Below, piece after piece: positions 28,366 through 36,688 of a stretch of DNA of 64,000 bases. Each line of letters begins with the position of its first letter. Within the stretch, counting starts at the first letter, position 1. The DNA comes from Pseudomonadota bacterium (GTDB taxonomy: Bacteria; Pseudomonadota; Gammaproteobacteria; Steroidobacterales; Steroidobacteraceae). Where the stretch lies: the NCBI GenBank assembly GCA_021847105.1, contig JAJZUT010000004.1, forward strand, positions 124,001 through 188,000. The letters are read 5' to 3'. The notes beneath the pieces were generated by a model. It did no database searches. It was not told the origin of the DNA and saw only the letters and a list, made by a program, of their open reading frames with translations. Made by a program: the position numbers and the translations under genes.

Positions 28366-29102
28366 ACGTCCGCGACGGTCAGGTCGTCAAGGGCGTGCGC
28401 TTCCGCGACCACCGCGTGGTCGGGGACATCATGACGCTCGCATCCCGCTACCGCGACGAGGGCGCCGATGAGCTGGTGTTTTATGACATCACCGCCAGTC
28501 CCGAGGGCCGCTCGGTCGACCGCGAATGGGTGCGGCGAGTCGCCCGCGTGCTCGACATCCCGTTCTGCGTCGCCGGCGGGATCCGCTCGGTTGCCGATGC
28601 CGAGGCGGTCCTCAATGCCGGCGCGGAGAAGGTCTCCATCAACTCCCCGGCACTCGCCGATCCGGCGCTGATCGATGCGTTGAGCCGGCGTTTCGGGGCC
28701 CAATGCGTCGTCGTCGGCATCGACAGTCAGCTCACGCCCGAGGGCTACCGCGCCTATCAGTTCACCGGTGATCCGCAGCGCACGCAACACTCCGGCCGGG
28801 ACGTGCTGCAGTGGGTGCAGGAAGTGCAGGCGCGCGGCGCGGGGGAGATCGTTCTGAACTGCATGGGCAGCGACGGCGTACGGCGCGGTTACGACATCGA
28901 GCAGCTGCGCGCGGTGCGCGAGGTGTGCCGCGTACCGTTGGTTGCCTCCGGCGGCGCGGGCGCCATCGAACACTTTGCCGCCGCATTCCGCGACGCGTGC
29001 GTGGATGCGGCGCTCGCGGCGAGCGTGTTTCACAGCGGTGTGCTCGGCATTGCCGAGCTGAAGCGCGCCCTCAGCGCGCAAGGTATTGAGGTACGCGTAT
29101 GA
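28335..29102 (+). CDS. hisF: Imidazole glycerol phosphate synthase cyclase subunit, probable ATT start
   Basis: This 255-residue TIM-barrel cyclase uses ammonia from HisH. Translating from ATT at 28335 gives (M)[19 protein letters not shown], which matches the universal HisF N-terminus and includes the catalytic Asp in CLDV (residue 11 or so). [10 protein letters not shown] carries the second Asp. No ATG, GTG or TTG exists in this frame between the preceding stop and this conserved start. The first ordinary candidate, GTG at 28395, would delete the first beta strand and the catalytic Asp. GAGGAG at 28321-28326 stands eight bases before the ATT, an ideal distance. ATT starts are very rare (infC is the classic case), so a base error in the assembly is the alternative. 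Other motifs: VNLxxGxxG-type loops as [10 protein letters not shown] and the ending [14 protein letters not shown]. It overlaps hisIE by four bases. Confidence 0.88.
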   Translation: MLARRIIPCLDVRDGQVVKGVRFRDHRVVGDIMTLASRYRDEGADELVFYDITASPEGRSVDREWVRRVARVLDIPFCVAGGIRSVADAEAVLNAGAEKVSINSPALADPALIDALSRRFGAQCVVVGIDSQLTPEGYRAYQFTGDPQRTQHSGRDVLQWVQEVQARGAGEIVLNCMGSDGVRRGYDIEQLRAVREVCRVPLVASGGAGAIEHFAAAFRDACVDAALAASVFHSGVLGIAELKRALSAQGIEVRV

Positions 29103-29743
29103 ACGCAATCCCCGCCCCGGGCGCGGCGCTTCGCCCCGAGGACATCGATACGCTCGCCTTCGATAAACAAGGGGGACTCCTGCCCGCAATCGTGCAGGAT
29201 CCGACCGGCGCCGTGCGCATGCTCGGTTACATGAACCGCGAGGCGCTGCGCGAGACGTTCAAACGCGCGCGCGTCGTGTTCTACAGCCGCAGCCGGGGTT
29301 GTCTGTGGGAAAAGGGCGAAACATCGGGCCACACCCTCGAATTCCTTGCGGCGCGCACGGATTGCGACCGCGATGCGCTGCTGCTGACCGCACGCCCGCT
29401 CGGTCCGGTCTGTCACCTCGGCTCAAGCGGCTGCTTCGGTGAGCCGAGCGCACCGCTCGCCTTCCTGAGCCAGCTCGAAGCGGTGATTGCCGGGCGCATT
29501 GCCGAGCGCCCGGAGGGCAGCTATACCGCGCGCCTGTACGCCCAGGGCGTCAATCGCATGGCACAGAAAGTCGGCGAGGAAGGCCTGGAGGTGGCGCTCG
29601 CCGCGGTGAGCGAGAGCGACGCAAAACTGATCGGCGAAGGCGCCGATCTGCTCTATCACCTGACGCTGCTGCTGAAGAGCCGCGGACTGTCGCTCGAGCG
29701 TGTCGCCGAGGAGCTGCGCGCCCGGCATGCCAGTAAGGGCTAG
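29099..29743 (+). CDS. hisI: Bifunctional phosphoribosyl-AMP cyclohydrolase / phosphoribosyl-ATP pyrophosphatase
   Basis: This 214-residue fusion has an N-terminal cyclohydrolase (about 15-120) with [30 protein letters not shown] and the zinc cysteines in [11 protein letters not shown] and [11 protein letters not shown]. The C-terminal MazG-like pyrophosphatase (about 125-210) has [12 protein letters not shown] and [10 protein letters not shown]. It is the last gene of the his operon (often called hisIE). Its TAG stop is shared with the stop of the convergent HxlR gene in one CTAG. Confidence 0.94.
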   Translation: MNAIPAPGAALRPEDIDTLAFDKQGGLLPAIVQDPTGAVRMLGYMNREALRETFKRARVVFYSRSRGCLWEKGETSGHTLEFLAARTDCDRDALLLTARPLGPVCHLGSSGCFGEPSAPLAFLSQLEAVIAGRIAERPEGSYTARLYAQGVNRMAQKVGEEGLEVALAAVSESDAKLIGEGADLLYHLTLLLKSRGLSLERVAEELRARHASKG

Positions 29744-30246
29744 CGGCGCGGCGAGCCGGCGCTGGCGGCCTGCGCCGTGGGAGCCACGTGTTCTCCCGCG
29801 CCCCACTTGCGTCCCTCCCCGCTCGCCGCGGATGGGAGTGCTTCACGGTGGTCAAATGCGGCGCGCGCGGCATCGAGTTCGGCCAGATGTCCCTTGGCCC
29901 AATTGGCGAGCTGCGTCACCGGCTCGCGCAGCGACTGACCGAGCGCGGTCAACTCGTACTCCACGCGCGGCGGCACGACCGGGAACACAGTTCGCTTGAC
30001 CAGCCCGTCGCGCTCGAGTCCCCGCAGACAGAGGGTCAGCATGCGCTGCGAAATTCCCCCGATCGAGCGCTTCAGATCCGAGAAGCGCCGCGGTCGCTCG
30101 GCGAGCATGATGATGATGAGCACGCTCCACTTCTCCCCGACGCGCGCCAGCACCTGACTGATCTTCGGACACTCGGTGCTCTGCGGGCACGTGCCGTCCG
30201 CCTGTCCCCCGGCCGGCTGGGTTACGCCGGTTTCACTCTGTCGCAT
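29740..30246 (-). CDS. HxlR-family winged-helix transcriptional regulator
   Basis: This 168-residue protein has an HxlR domain from about 20 to 115: CPKISQVLARVGEKWSVLIIIML, RRFSDLKRSIGGISQRMLTLCLRGLERDGLV and the wing VVPPRVEYELTALGQSL. The C-terminal 50 residues are Gly/Ala-rich and unconserved. HxlR members often sense quinones, aldehydes or disulfide stress through an N-terminal cysteine; Cys residues are present near 20 and 26. It is divergent from an azoreductase gene with only 81 bases between them, so it is the likely regulator of that gene. Confidence 0.88.
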   Translation of the reverse strand: MRQSETGVTQPAGGQADGTCPQSTECPKISQVLARVGEKWSVLIIIMLAERPRRFSDLKRSIGGISQRMLTLCLRGLERDGLVKRTVFPVVPPRVEYELTALGQSLREPVTQLANWAKGHLAELDAARAAFDHREALPSAASGEGRKWGAGEHVAPTAQAASAGSPRR

Positions 30247-30294
30247 GACTGTGCCTTCTTGTGTTTTCCGGACGCGAACTTACATACTTAGCCT

Positions 30295-30313
30295 TGGTAC
30301 CGATTTTATACCA
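30295..30313 (+). promoter_or_regulatory. Candidate operator between hxlR-type gene and azoreductase
   Basis: An inverted repeat TGGTA-N9-TACCA lies in the 81-base divergent gap, 15 bases before the azoreductase start. HxlR proteins bind short inverted repeats in such positions. The arms are only five bases, so chance cannot be excluded. Confidence 0.35.
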
Positions 30314-30327
30314 CACTGAGGCCCGCC

Positions 30328-30936
30328 ATGAAACTTCTGCACGTCGACGCCAGCATTCTCGGCCAGAACTCCATCAGTCGGCAATTGACAGCCGTCATTG
30401 TCGAGCGCTTCCGTGGGCTGCATCCAGACATGGACGTACAGTACGCGGATCTCGGCGCCGAGCCGCTGGGACACCTGTCCGGCGCTCATCTCGCCGCCGC
30501 CCAGGGCGTCCAGCCACCGTCCGAGGCCGTACAGCGTGATCTCGAACGCGGCCGCGCTGCGCTGAGGGACTTCCTCGCCGCCGACATCATCGTGATCGGT
30601 GCGCCCATGTACAACTTCTCGGTCTCCTCGCAGCTCAAGGCGTGGATCGACCGGGTCTGCGTCGCCGGGCAGACGTTCCGCTACGGACCGCAAGGCCCCG
30701 AAGGTCTCGCCGGTGGCAAGAAAGTGATCGTCGCCTCCTCGCGCGGCGGGTTCTATGGCCCGCAATCGCCCGCTGCAGCGCTCGATCACCAGGAGAGCTA
30801 CCTGCGAGGCGTATTCAACTTCCTCGGCATCACGGATATCACGTTCGTGCGCGCCGAGGGGGTTAACATCAGCCCGGCTCAGCGCGAGGCGGCCCTCGCG
30901 GCCGCGGCCGCTGAAGCGGCGCAGCTGGCGGCCTGA
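30328..30936 (+). CDS. azoR: FMN-dependent NADH-azoreductase / quinone reductase
   Basis: This 202-residue flavodoxin-fold protein begins [20 protein letters not shown], contains the FMN-binding loop [19 protein letters not shown] near 95, SSRGGFYG near 138, and [18 protein letters not shown] near 160. These are the standard AzoR motifs. The enzyme reduces quinones and azo compounds with NAD(P)H and is thought to protect against electrophile stress. A pirin gene follows 41 bases later on the same strand, and the divergent HxlR gene is the probable regulator. Confidence 0.92.
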   Translation: MKLLHVDASILGQNSISRQLTAVIVERFRGLHPDMDVQYADLGAEPLGHLSGAHLAAAQGVQPPSEAVQRDLERGRAALRDFLAADIIVIGAPMYNFSVSSQLKAWIDRVCVAGQTFRYGPQGPEGLAGGKKVIVASSRGGFYGPQSPAAALDHQESYLRGVFNFLGITDITFVRAEGVNISPAQREAALAAAAAEAAQLAA

Positions 30937-30977
30937 ATCGGACACCCGCACTGGTCAGAATACCGGAGGAGATTCCC

Positions 30978-31844
30978 ATGAATACTGTTGCCACCCGCGG
31001 TGTCGCACGCCTCGTGCGCGGCATGCCGACCTCCGACGGGGCGGGGGTCAAACTCACCCGCGTCATTGGTCAGCCGCAGCTTGCTGATCTCGACCCGTTC
31101 CTGATGCTCGACGAGTTCGGCACCGACAATCCCGGCGATTACATCGCCGGCTTTCCGGACCATCCGCATCGCGGCTTCGAGACGGTCACCTACATGCTCG
31201 ATGGGCGCATGCGCCACCGCGACAATCACGGCCACGAGGGCGTGCTCGTCCCGGGCGCCGTGCAATGGATGACTGCCGGACGCGGCATCGTGCACTCGGA
31301 AATGCCCGAGCAGCAGGAGGGGCGCATGCGCGGCTTTCAGCTGTGGATCAACCTGCCCGCACAGCAGAAGATGACCGCGCCGCGGTATCAGGAGTTTGGT
31401 CCGGAGAAGATTCCGCAGGTCACAGCGGGCACGGCGCGCGTGAAGGTGATCGCCGGACAGCTCGAGGGCGTCACCGGTCCGATCGTGCAACCGGCGACTG
31501 ACCCGACATACCTCGATATCGAGCTGACGCCGGGCAGCGTGTTCACGCATGCACTGCCGAGCGGCCACGCCGCGTTCGCCTACGTCTACGAGGGCTCGGT
31601 GCGCATTGGCGAGGGGGATGCGGCGGCGACGGTGGCCGGCCACGAACTCGCCGTGCTCTCTGAGGGTGGGATGGTCAGGTTCGAAGGCCGCTCGGGCGCT
31701 GCAGACTCCCGCGCGGCCGCGCGGGTGATCCTGGTCGCCGGCCGCCCATTGCGGGAGCCGGTCGCCAAATACGGCCCGTTCGTCATGAACACGCGCGAGG
31801 AGCTAATGCAGGCGTTCGCGGACTTTCAGAGCGGCAGGTTCTAG
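30978..31844 (+). CDS. Pirin family protein
   Basis: This 288-residue bicupin has the metal-binding motif FPDHPHRGFETVTYMLDG (about 60-77) with the two histidines and glutamate of pirin, followed by the second histidine site WMTAGRGIVHSEMP. The C-terminal cupin ends GPFVMNTREELMQAFADFQSGRF, a strong pirin signature. Several bacterial pirins have quercetin 2,3-dioxygenase activity, others bind regulatory proteins; the role here is unknown. The ribosome site GGAGGAGA is excellent. It is probably co-transcribed with the azoreductase. Confidence 0.9.
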   Translation: MNTVATRGVARLVRGMPTSDGAGVKLTRVIGQPQLADLDPFLMLDEFGTDNPGDYIAGFPDHPHRGFETVTYMLDGRMRHRDNHGHEGVLVPGAVQWMTAGRGIVHSEMPEQQEGRMRGFQLWINLPAQQKMTAPRYQEFGPEKIPQVTAGTARVKVIAGQLEGVTGPIVQPATDPTYLDIELTPGSVFTHALPSGHAAFAYVYEGSVRIGEGDAAATVAGHELAVLSEGGMVRFEGRSGAADSRAAARVILVAGRPLREPVAKYGPFVMNTREELMQAFADFQSGRF

Positions 31845-31958
31845 GCGCACGCGTGAGGCCCAGCGAGGCTGCCGGCGGACCGGGGGGCGGCCCGGTCCGC
31901 GGTGGCACCCCCGCGTTCCGATGCGCGCGGTCGGTTCAACCCTCTATACTGACTGGCC

Positions 31959-32852
31959 ATGAACCTGCACCACCTGGCGATCTTCTCCACGGTCGCCGCC
32001 ACCGGCAGTCTCACCGCCTCCGCGCGCAAACTCCACGTCTCACAACCTGCCCTTTCGCGTGAGCTGAAAGCGTTCGAGAGCCGCCTCGGTGTGACACTGT
32101 TCGAGCGGCACGCCAAGGGAATGCGCCTGACGCAGGCCGGCGAAGAACTCAACCGTTACGCGGTGCGGCTCTTTGAACTTGAACGGACCGCCGAGGCGGC
32201 GATGCGTGAGATCGCCGGCGCACAGCGCGGCCGGCTCACCTTGGGCGCCAGCAACACGATCGGCACCTATGTGCTGCCCGGGGTGCTGGCCGCATACCGT
32301 CGACAGCATCCGCGCATGCAGATTTCGCTGTTCGTCGGCAACACCGAGCAGGTCTCCCAGGGCGTCGATGACATGCGCTTCATGCTCGGGTTCATCGAGG
32401 GACCGCTGCATCTGCGCGGCCTGCGTAGCACGGTGTTCCAGCACGATGAGATCGTCCCGGTGGCTGCCCCGGACCAGCCGCTGCTCAAACGCCGTGCACT
32501 CAAGGCGAGCGACCTCTCAGGCGAGCCACTGCTGATGCGCGAGCGTGGCTCCGGAACCCGCGAGCTGATCACCGCGGCCCTTGAGCGCCAGCACATCGTG
32601 CAGGGGGAAGTCATGGAGTTCGGCAACGCCGAAGCCCTCAAGCGCGCGGCGGTGCACGGCGGGGGTATCGCCTGGCTGCCGCGCATCTGCATGCTGACGG
32701 AACTGCGTGCCGGACAGCTGCGCGAGCTGCCGCTGCCGGAACTGACCATTACCCGGCCATTGATGATGGTGCAGCGCGACAATGCGCCGGTCGAGCCGGC
32801 CGCCGAAGCATTCCTGCATCTGCTGAAGGCGCCGGTGCCGCTCGCGCGCTGA
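31959..32852 (+). CDS. LysR-family transcriptional regulator
   Basis: This 297-residue regulator has the N-terminal helix-turn-helix in LAIFSTVAATGSLTASARKLHVSQPALSRELKAFESRLGVTLFERH (written here as its usual LysR order; residues 5-50). The effector domain begins GRLTLGASNTIGTYVLPGVL. The effector-domain pattern resembles the CysL/CbbR branch. Neither neighbour is an obvious target: pirin lies upstream on the same strand and a convergent kinase-like gene lies four bases downstream. The target and effector are not predictable from context. Confidence 0.9.
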   Translation: MNLHHLAIFSTVAATGSLTASARKLHVSQPALSRELKAFESRLGVTLFERHAKGMRLTQAGEELNRYAVRLFELERTAEAAMREIAGAQRGRLTLGASNTIGTYVLPGVLAAYRRQHPRMQISLFVGNTEQVSQGVDDMRFMLGFIEGPLHLRGLRSTVFQHDEIVPVAAPDQPLLKRRALKASDLSGEPLLMRERGSGTRELITAALERQHIVQGEVMEFGNAEALKRAAVHGGGIAWLPRICMLTELRAGQLRELPLPELTITRPLMMVQRDNAPVEPAAEAFLHLLKAPVPLAR

Positions 32853-32856
32853 GCGC

Positions 32857-34476
32857 TCAGCGCAGCGGCGCCGCCAGCGCGGCCAGCACGCGCTCCAGTG
32901 CCTGCGGCTCGCTTGAGTCAACTTCGACGCTCGCCAACGACTCCTCCGGCGCGATCGGCTCGAGCCGCTGACGCTGCCATTCCAGCACCGACACATCCGC
33001 CTCCGAGGGGTCAGCGCCGGTTGCGGCGCGCGCCTGCACCCGCTCGCGCAGCACGGCGAGCGGTGCCGTACAGCTCACCAATTGAATCGGGGCCCCGGCC
33101 CGCTCGCCGAGTTCGACAAACCGCCGCCGGTCCACGCGACGCAGCAGCGTGGCATCAACGATCACCGCGAAGCCACCCAGCAGCGCATCGTAGGCATCGC
33201 GTGCCAGGTCATCGTAGACTCGCTCGCTCACCTCTCCGGCATACAGGCCGGCGGCGAGTCCCGAATCGGAGCGCTCAAGGGCCGTCAGACCGGCACGGCG
33301 CTTGCGCTCGATGTCCGAACGCAGGTGCACCGCGCCAAGCCGGGCCGCGAGCTGCCGGGCGAGCCAGGTCTTGCCGGAACCCGACAGCCCGTTCATCACC
33401 ACCAGTCGCGGATGTGTTGCGGTAAGCGCCCCAGTGGCATGAGCGATGAGCCGTTCGCACTCTGCGCTGAGCGCGGCGCGTTCCTCATCTACGCGGCCGA
33501 GCGCCGCCACCTTGGCACGCACCAGAGCGCGATGCGCCTCGTACAGCTTGATCAGCCGGCACGCATGGTAATCCCCACTGCGCTCGAGATAGCCACCGAG
33601 GAACGCATGCGCATGCTCCCGATAGCCGTGCGCAGCCAGGTCACTCGAAAGAAACGCGATCTCATCGGCCACATCGATCCAGCGGAATGCCGGTTCGTAC
33701 TCCAGGCAGTCAAATGGCACCAGGCGCGCGTTGCGCACCACGATGTTGCGGCTGTGCAGATCGCCGTGACACTCGCGCACCCGTCCGCTTATGCGGCGCA
33801 GTGCCATCCACGGACTAGCCTGCGCCAGATGCCGCTCGAGCGGTTCACGCAGCGCGCTCACTGCCTCACCGAGGCCGAGCTGCGCGGTGGCCGAAGCACA
33901 CTGGCGCAGATTCTCACTCAACAGAGCGCGCACATTCGCCGCCTGTCCCCAGGGCGCATCGCTCGGCACCGGCGCCAGCGTGGCGTGAATATCCGCGAGC
34001 GAGCGGCCGAAGGCCTCGAGCAGAGCTGGGGCAACGCGCCCTGCGGAGAGCTGCTGATCGAGTTCGTCCTGTGCATCGAACCGTACCATTCGCACGGCGT
34101 ATTCGAGCGCCTGCGGTGCATGCGTGGCGCCCAAGCGCACCCTGGCTCCGTGATCCGCCGCGACGATCGGGCACACCTCGAGATACAACTCAGGCGCAAA
34201 GCGGCGATTGAGACGCAATTCTTCTTCGCAAAGCCAGTGCCGACGCTGCGCGGAGCGCTGATCCACAAACGGATAACGCACCGGCCGCTTGATCTTGTAG
34301 GCGAAATCCCCGGCGAGCAACACCCACGAGATCGGCGTCTCGATCAGCGCAACTCGGGCCACCGGATGCGGATAGGCGCGTGCGCTAAGCAGTCCCTCGA
34401 GCGCCTCCGGCAGCGACCCGACTGCCCCGCGCGGCGGCTGCGCCGCGCGCGTCTCTGTCATGTCCGCTCGACCCAT
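32857..34476 (-). CDS. Fused aminoglycoside-phosphotransferase-like / P-loop kinase protein
   Basis: This 539-residue protein has two kinase-like halves. The N-terminal half (about 25-330) has an APH-type phosphotransferase pattern with the catalytic loop RECHGDLHSRNIVV near 225 and the metal site PFDCLEYEPAFRWIDVADEIAFL. The C-terminal half (about 350-520) is a P-loop kinase with Walker A MNGLSGSGKTWLA and a following LRSDIERKR motif as in gluconate/shikimate-type or zeta-toxin-like kinases. This COG2187-COG0645 fusion is widespread but its substrate is unknown. The ATG at 34476 has GGAG five bases upstream; 34515 would be a longer start. Confidence 0.82.
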   Translation of the reverse strand: MGRADMTETRAAQPPRGAVGSLPEALEGLLSARAYPHPVARVALIETPISWVLLAGDFAYKIKRPVRYPFVDQRSAQRRHWLCEEELRLNRRFAPELYLEVCPIVAADHGARVRLGATHAPQALEYAVRMVRFDAQDELDQQLSAGRVAPALLEAFGRSLADIHATLAPVPSDAPWGQAANVRALLSENLRQCASATAQLGLGEAVSALREPLERHLAQASPWMALRRISGRVRECHGDLHSRNIVVRNARLVPFDCLEYEPAFRWIDVADEIAFLSSDLAAHGYREHAHAFLGGYLERSGDYHACRLIKLYEAHRALVRAKVAALGRVDEERAALSAECERLIAHATGALTATHPRLVVMNGLSGSGKTWLARQLAARLGAVHLRSDIERKRRAGLTALERSDSGLAAGLYAGEVSERVYDDLARDAYDALLGGFAVIVDATLLRRVDRRRFVELGERAGAPIQLVSCTAPLAVLRERVQARAATGADPSEADVSVLEWQRQRLEPIAPEESLASVEVDSSEPQALERVLAALAAPLR

Positions 34477-34530
34477 AGGTGCTCCGATCCTCCCGCCCGA
34501 GCCATCCCTCGCCAATCCGCAACCGCAGCC

Positions 34531-35361
34531 CTAGCGGCCGTAGGGCTCCACGGGGGTCTCCGGCACGCTGGCCCGATGCGCCGATCCCCAGCTGAACAAC
34601 ACCCCCGCTCCCCACGATGGGCTGCTCGTGCCGAACCCCTTGAACACGGCCGGTTGCACGATCAATCCCGCCGGACCTGCGAATGCGACAAACAGCGACG
34701 CCTCACGCACCGACTCGTAGTTGACGATCGCTGAGGTCCGATATGAAAAGCTGACGCCGCCGCGCACTCCATCGGTGAGCAGCACATCGGCGCCGACCTG
34801 ACCGAACGGCACGTCGCGCAGATCAATCCGCCCCGGATCCCCGCGCACCACATACCCGCCGCTGCCGAACACACCGAAGCGTCCGAGTTCCTTTAGCGCC
34901 TCGAGCTGCACCGCGTAATCGTTCTCTCCGGTGCCGAGTCCCTCGGAAGCCTTCGCCGTGCCGAACTTTACAATACCACTTAGATCAAGATAAAACCCGG
35001 CCGCGGCCGAGTTCGTCAGATCGTACAACGTCGCAGAAACCATCACATCGCCGAGACCGCCGTGCGTGCCGCCCGGACCGGGAGCGAACTCGCCCGTGGT
35101 GTCATCGATAATGGTCGCCGGACCGCTCACGCTCACGTAGGGCACCGTCACGCGAAACGCGACGCGCTGGTACCGGTACGAGAGCGTCACCGGCACATAG
35201 GTTTCTGTGATCGTCTGAGTGCCCCCGTAATCACCGCTCGTGTACTGGTAGCCCGCCGACAGGCGCCAGCTGCCGGGATCCGCCGCCCAGGCGGCGGATC
35301 CCGAAGCCGTCACCAATCCGGCACACACTGCCACAGCGAGCACGATGCTCTTGCAGCTCAT
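34531..35361 (-). CDS. Exported outer-membrane-type beta-barrel protein, function unknown
   Basis: This 276-residue protein has a clear signal peptide (cleavage near ASGSAAWA-ADPG) followed by many alternating polar/hydrophobic strands: WRLSAGYQYTSGDYGG, TYVPVTLSYRYQRVAFRVTVPYVSVSG, GLGDVMVSATLYDL, AGFYLDLSGIVKFGTA and others, with GGVSFSYRTSAIV near the end. The pattern suggests a transmembrane barrel similar to the transporter-like proteins in the phenol-degradation MetA group; no precise family is claimed. A GGAG ribosome site precedes the ATG. It is 12 bases downstream of the charged repeat protein gene and probably shares its transcript. Confidence 0.7.
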   Translation of the reverse strand: MSCKSIVLAVAVCAGLVTASGSAAWAADPGSWRLSAGYQYTSGDYGGTQTITETYVPVTLSYRYQRVAFRVTVPYVSVSGPATIIDDTTGEFAPGPGGTHGGLGDVMVSATLYDLTNSAAAGFYLDLSGIVKFGTAKASEGLGTGENDYAVQLEALKELGRFGVFGSGGYVVRGDPGRIDLRDVPFGQVGADVLLTDGVRGGVSFSYRTSAIVNYESVREASLFVAFAGPAGLIVQPAVFKGFGTSSPSWGAGVLFSWGSAHRASVPETPVEPYGR

Positions 35362-35373
35362 GGCGCGATCTCC

Positions 35374-36036
35374 TTACTGCGGCGGTGACACACCACGCTC
35401 ACGCGCCCGCTCTTGCATCTGCTGGCGGTGCTCGCTGCGAATGCGCTCGCGTTCCTGCTCCGTCCGGGCCGAGCCCATCTGTGCCTGATAGCGGGCCACT
35501 TCCTGCGGCGTCATCATCGAATAGCCGTAGATCTGCGCACGTTCCTGTTGCCGTGCACGCTCCTGGGCTCTGATCTGCGCCTCGCTCGGCGCCGCCCCGA
35601 GATGCTCGTGTCTCTGTTCGGCACGCTGCTGCATCTCGTGCTGATGCTCCACGCGATACTGCACTCGCTCCTGCTCCGTCGCGAGCGTGTGCAGCTGCTG
35701 TTCATACTCCGTTCGCTCCGCGGCGGTCATGAGATTCCCGCCATAAATCCGATCCCGGTCCCGCTCGCGCAGCAAATCGCGCTCATAGAGCCGATCGTAC
35801 AGGCGGTCGTGTAACCGATCCTGCGTGCGGTCCTGAGTCCTGTCGTGAAGACGGTCCATACTGCCGGTGGACAGCCGGTCGCGATCCTGCAGCCGGGTAC
35901 CACTGCCCATTTGCCCCTGCGTCTGCGTGCCGATGCCACCACCACGACCCGCGTTCTGCGCGAACACGCTGGGCGATGCCATCAACAATCCCGCCATGAC
36001 CGCCATCGCCACTGTCGACTTCGATGCGTACATCAT
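35374..36036 (-). CDS. Exported charged repeat protein (Arg/Asp/His-rich)
   Basis: This 220-residue protein has a signal peptide (MAVMAGLLMASPSVFA-QN). It then has a Gly/Gln-rich stretch, a run of DRL/DRT/DRLY units (about 52-95), and two longer related repeats. Each begins IYG..(M)MT, continues with an E...Y..Q pattern, then TEQER...R.EH...MQ.RA (about 98-141 and 167-212). The second half is very rich in Gln, Glu and Arg and is probably a long helix or coiled coil. No known family is recognised. It shares an apparent operon with the outer-membrane protein and starts at an ATGATG with GGAG just upstream. The periplasm is the likely location. Confidence 0.75.
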   Translation of the reverse strand: MMYASKSTVAMAVMAGLLMASPSVFAQNAGRGGGIGTQTQGQMGSGTRLQDRDRLSTGSMDRLHDRTQDRTQDRLHDRLYDRLYERDLLRERDRDRIYGGNLMTAAERTEYEQQLHTLATEQERVQYRVEHQHEMQQRAEQRHEHLGAAPSEAQIRAQERARQQERAQIYGYSMMTPQEVARYQAQMGSARTEQERERIRSEHRQQMQERARERGVSPPQ

Positions 36037-36163
36037 GCTCTCCTAAAGAATTTCCACTGCACACCAGAGCAATGTTGCAAATCGGAGGAGTCGGTCACAT
36101 TCGCACAAGCCACTACGTACAACACCTCTGACACCAATATCGTTGCGCCGTAGACGCATCGGT

Positions 36164-36688
36164 TTAAGGTGCCGCCAGAGCCGCCGCTCCAAAGAACTCG
36201 AGATTAAACAGTGCATGCAAGCCGATCGGCGCACCGATGCCGTGATGACGCTCGCGCATCCAGCCAAACAGCAGCGAGGGCAGGAACACGCTTGCCGCCC
36301 AGAGCGGCGGATGGTGCGCGAGATGCAGGGCCGAGAACGCCACCGAACAGAGCAGATTCGCGACGCTCACGCCTCGCCAGCGCCGCCGCCCCCATGCAAC
36401 ATTGAGCAGCTCACGCTGCAGGATGCCGCGGAAAAGCGCCTCCTCAAGAATCGGCTGCCACAGCACACAGGAGAGCCACACCTCCGGTCCGTGCAACCGC
36501 GAGCCGGCCAGTGCACCAGGCAGCAGAAGCGCCCAGGCCGCATTCAGCGCGAGCCCGCCGGCTACCGCGAGCCACCACAACGGATCCTGCGCGAATCCCA
36601 CCGTCGCTCGCGAGCGACCTGCCCAATCCACATCGCCGGCGCGCGCCGCCGTCCGCGCGCCCTCGGCACCGACATTAGCCGAGCCCAC
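36164..36688 (-). CDS. Glutamic-type (CPBP/Abi) intramembrane protease, candidate CTERM sorting protease
   Basis: This polytopic protein of about 174 residues has the CPBP motif 1 QPILEEALFRGILQRE (Glu-Glu and Arg), motif 2 AFSALHLAH (catalytic His) and motif 3 GLHALFNLEFF (His...Asn). These are the active-site parts of glutamic intramembrane proteases such as Rce1 and MrtX proteins. Membrane segments include LWWLAVAGGLALNAAWALLL and LWAASVFLPSLLFGWM. It is encoded directly after two proteins ending in a GGGGC...FDP tail, and overlaps the first of them by 14 bases if started at GTG 36688. By analogy with JDVT-CTERM systems (protease MrtJ) it is the probable enzyme that cleaves those tails. 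The start is uncertain, since a longer frame to 36796 has no ATG with a good site. Confidence 0.78.
   Translation of the reverse strand: MGSANVGAEGARTAARAGDVDWAGRSRATVGFAQDPLWWLAVAGGLALNAAWALLLPGALAGSRLHGPEVWLSCVLWQPILEEALFRGILQRELLNVAWGRRRWRGVSVANLLCSVAFSALHLAHHPPLWAASVFLPSLLFGWMRERHHGIGAPIGLHALFNLEFFGAAALAAP

Noticed and set aside
28395..29102. hisF starting at GTG 28395
   Set aside because: That start would lose the first strand and catalytic aspartate of a universally conserved N-terminus. The ATT start is preferred.
33082..34734. A 550-codon plus-strand frame opposite the kinase fusion
   Set aside because: The minus-strand gene has intact catalytic motifs; the plus frame shows none.
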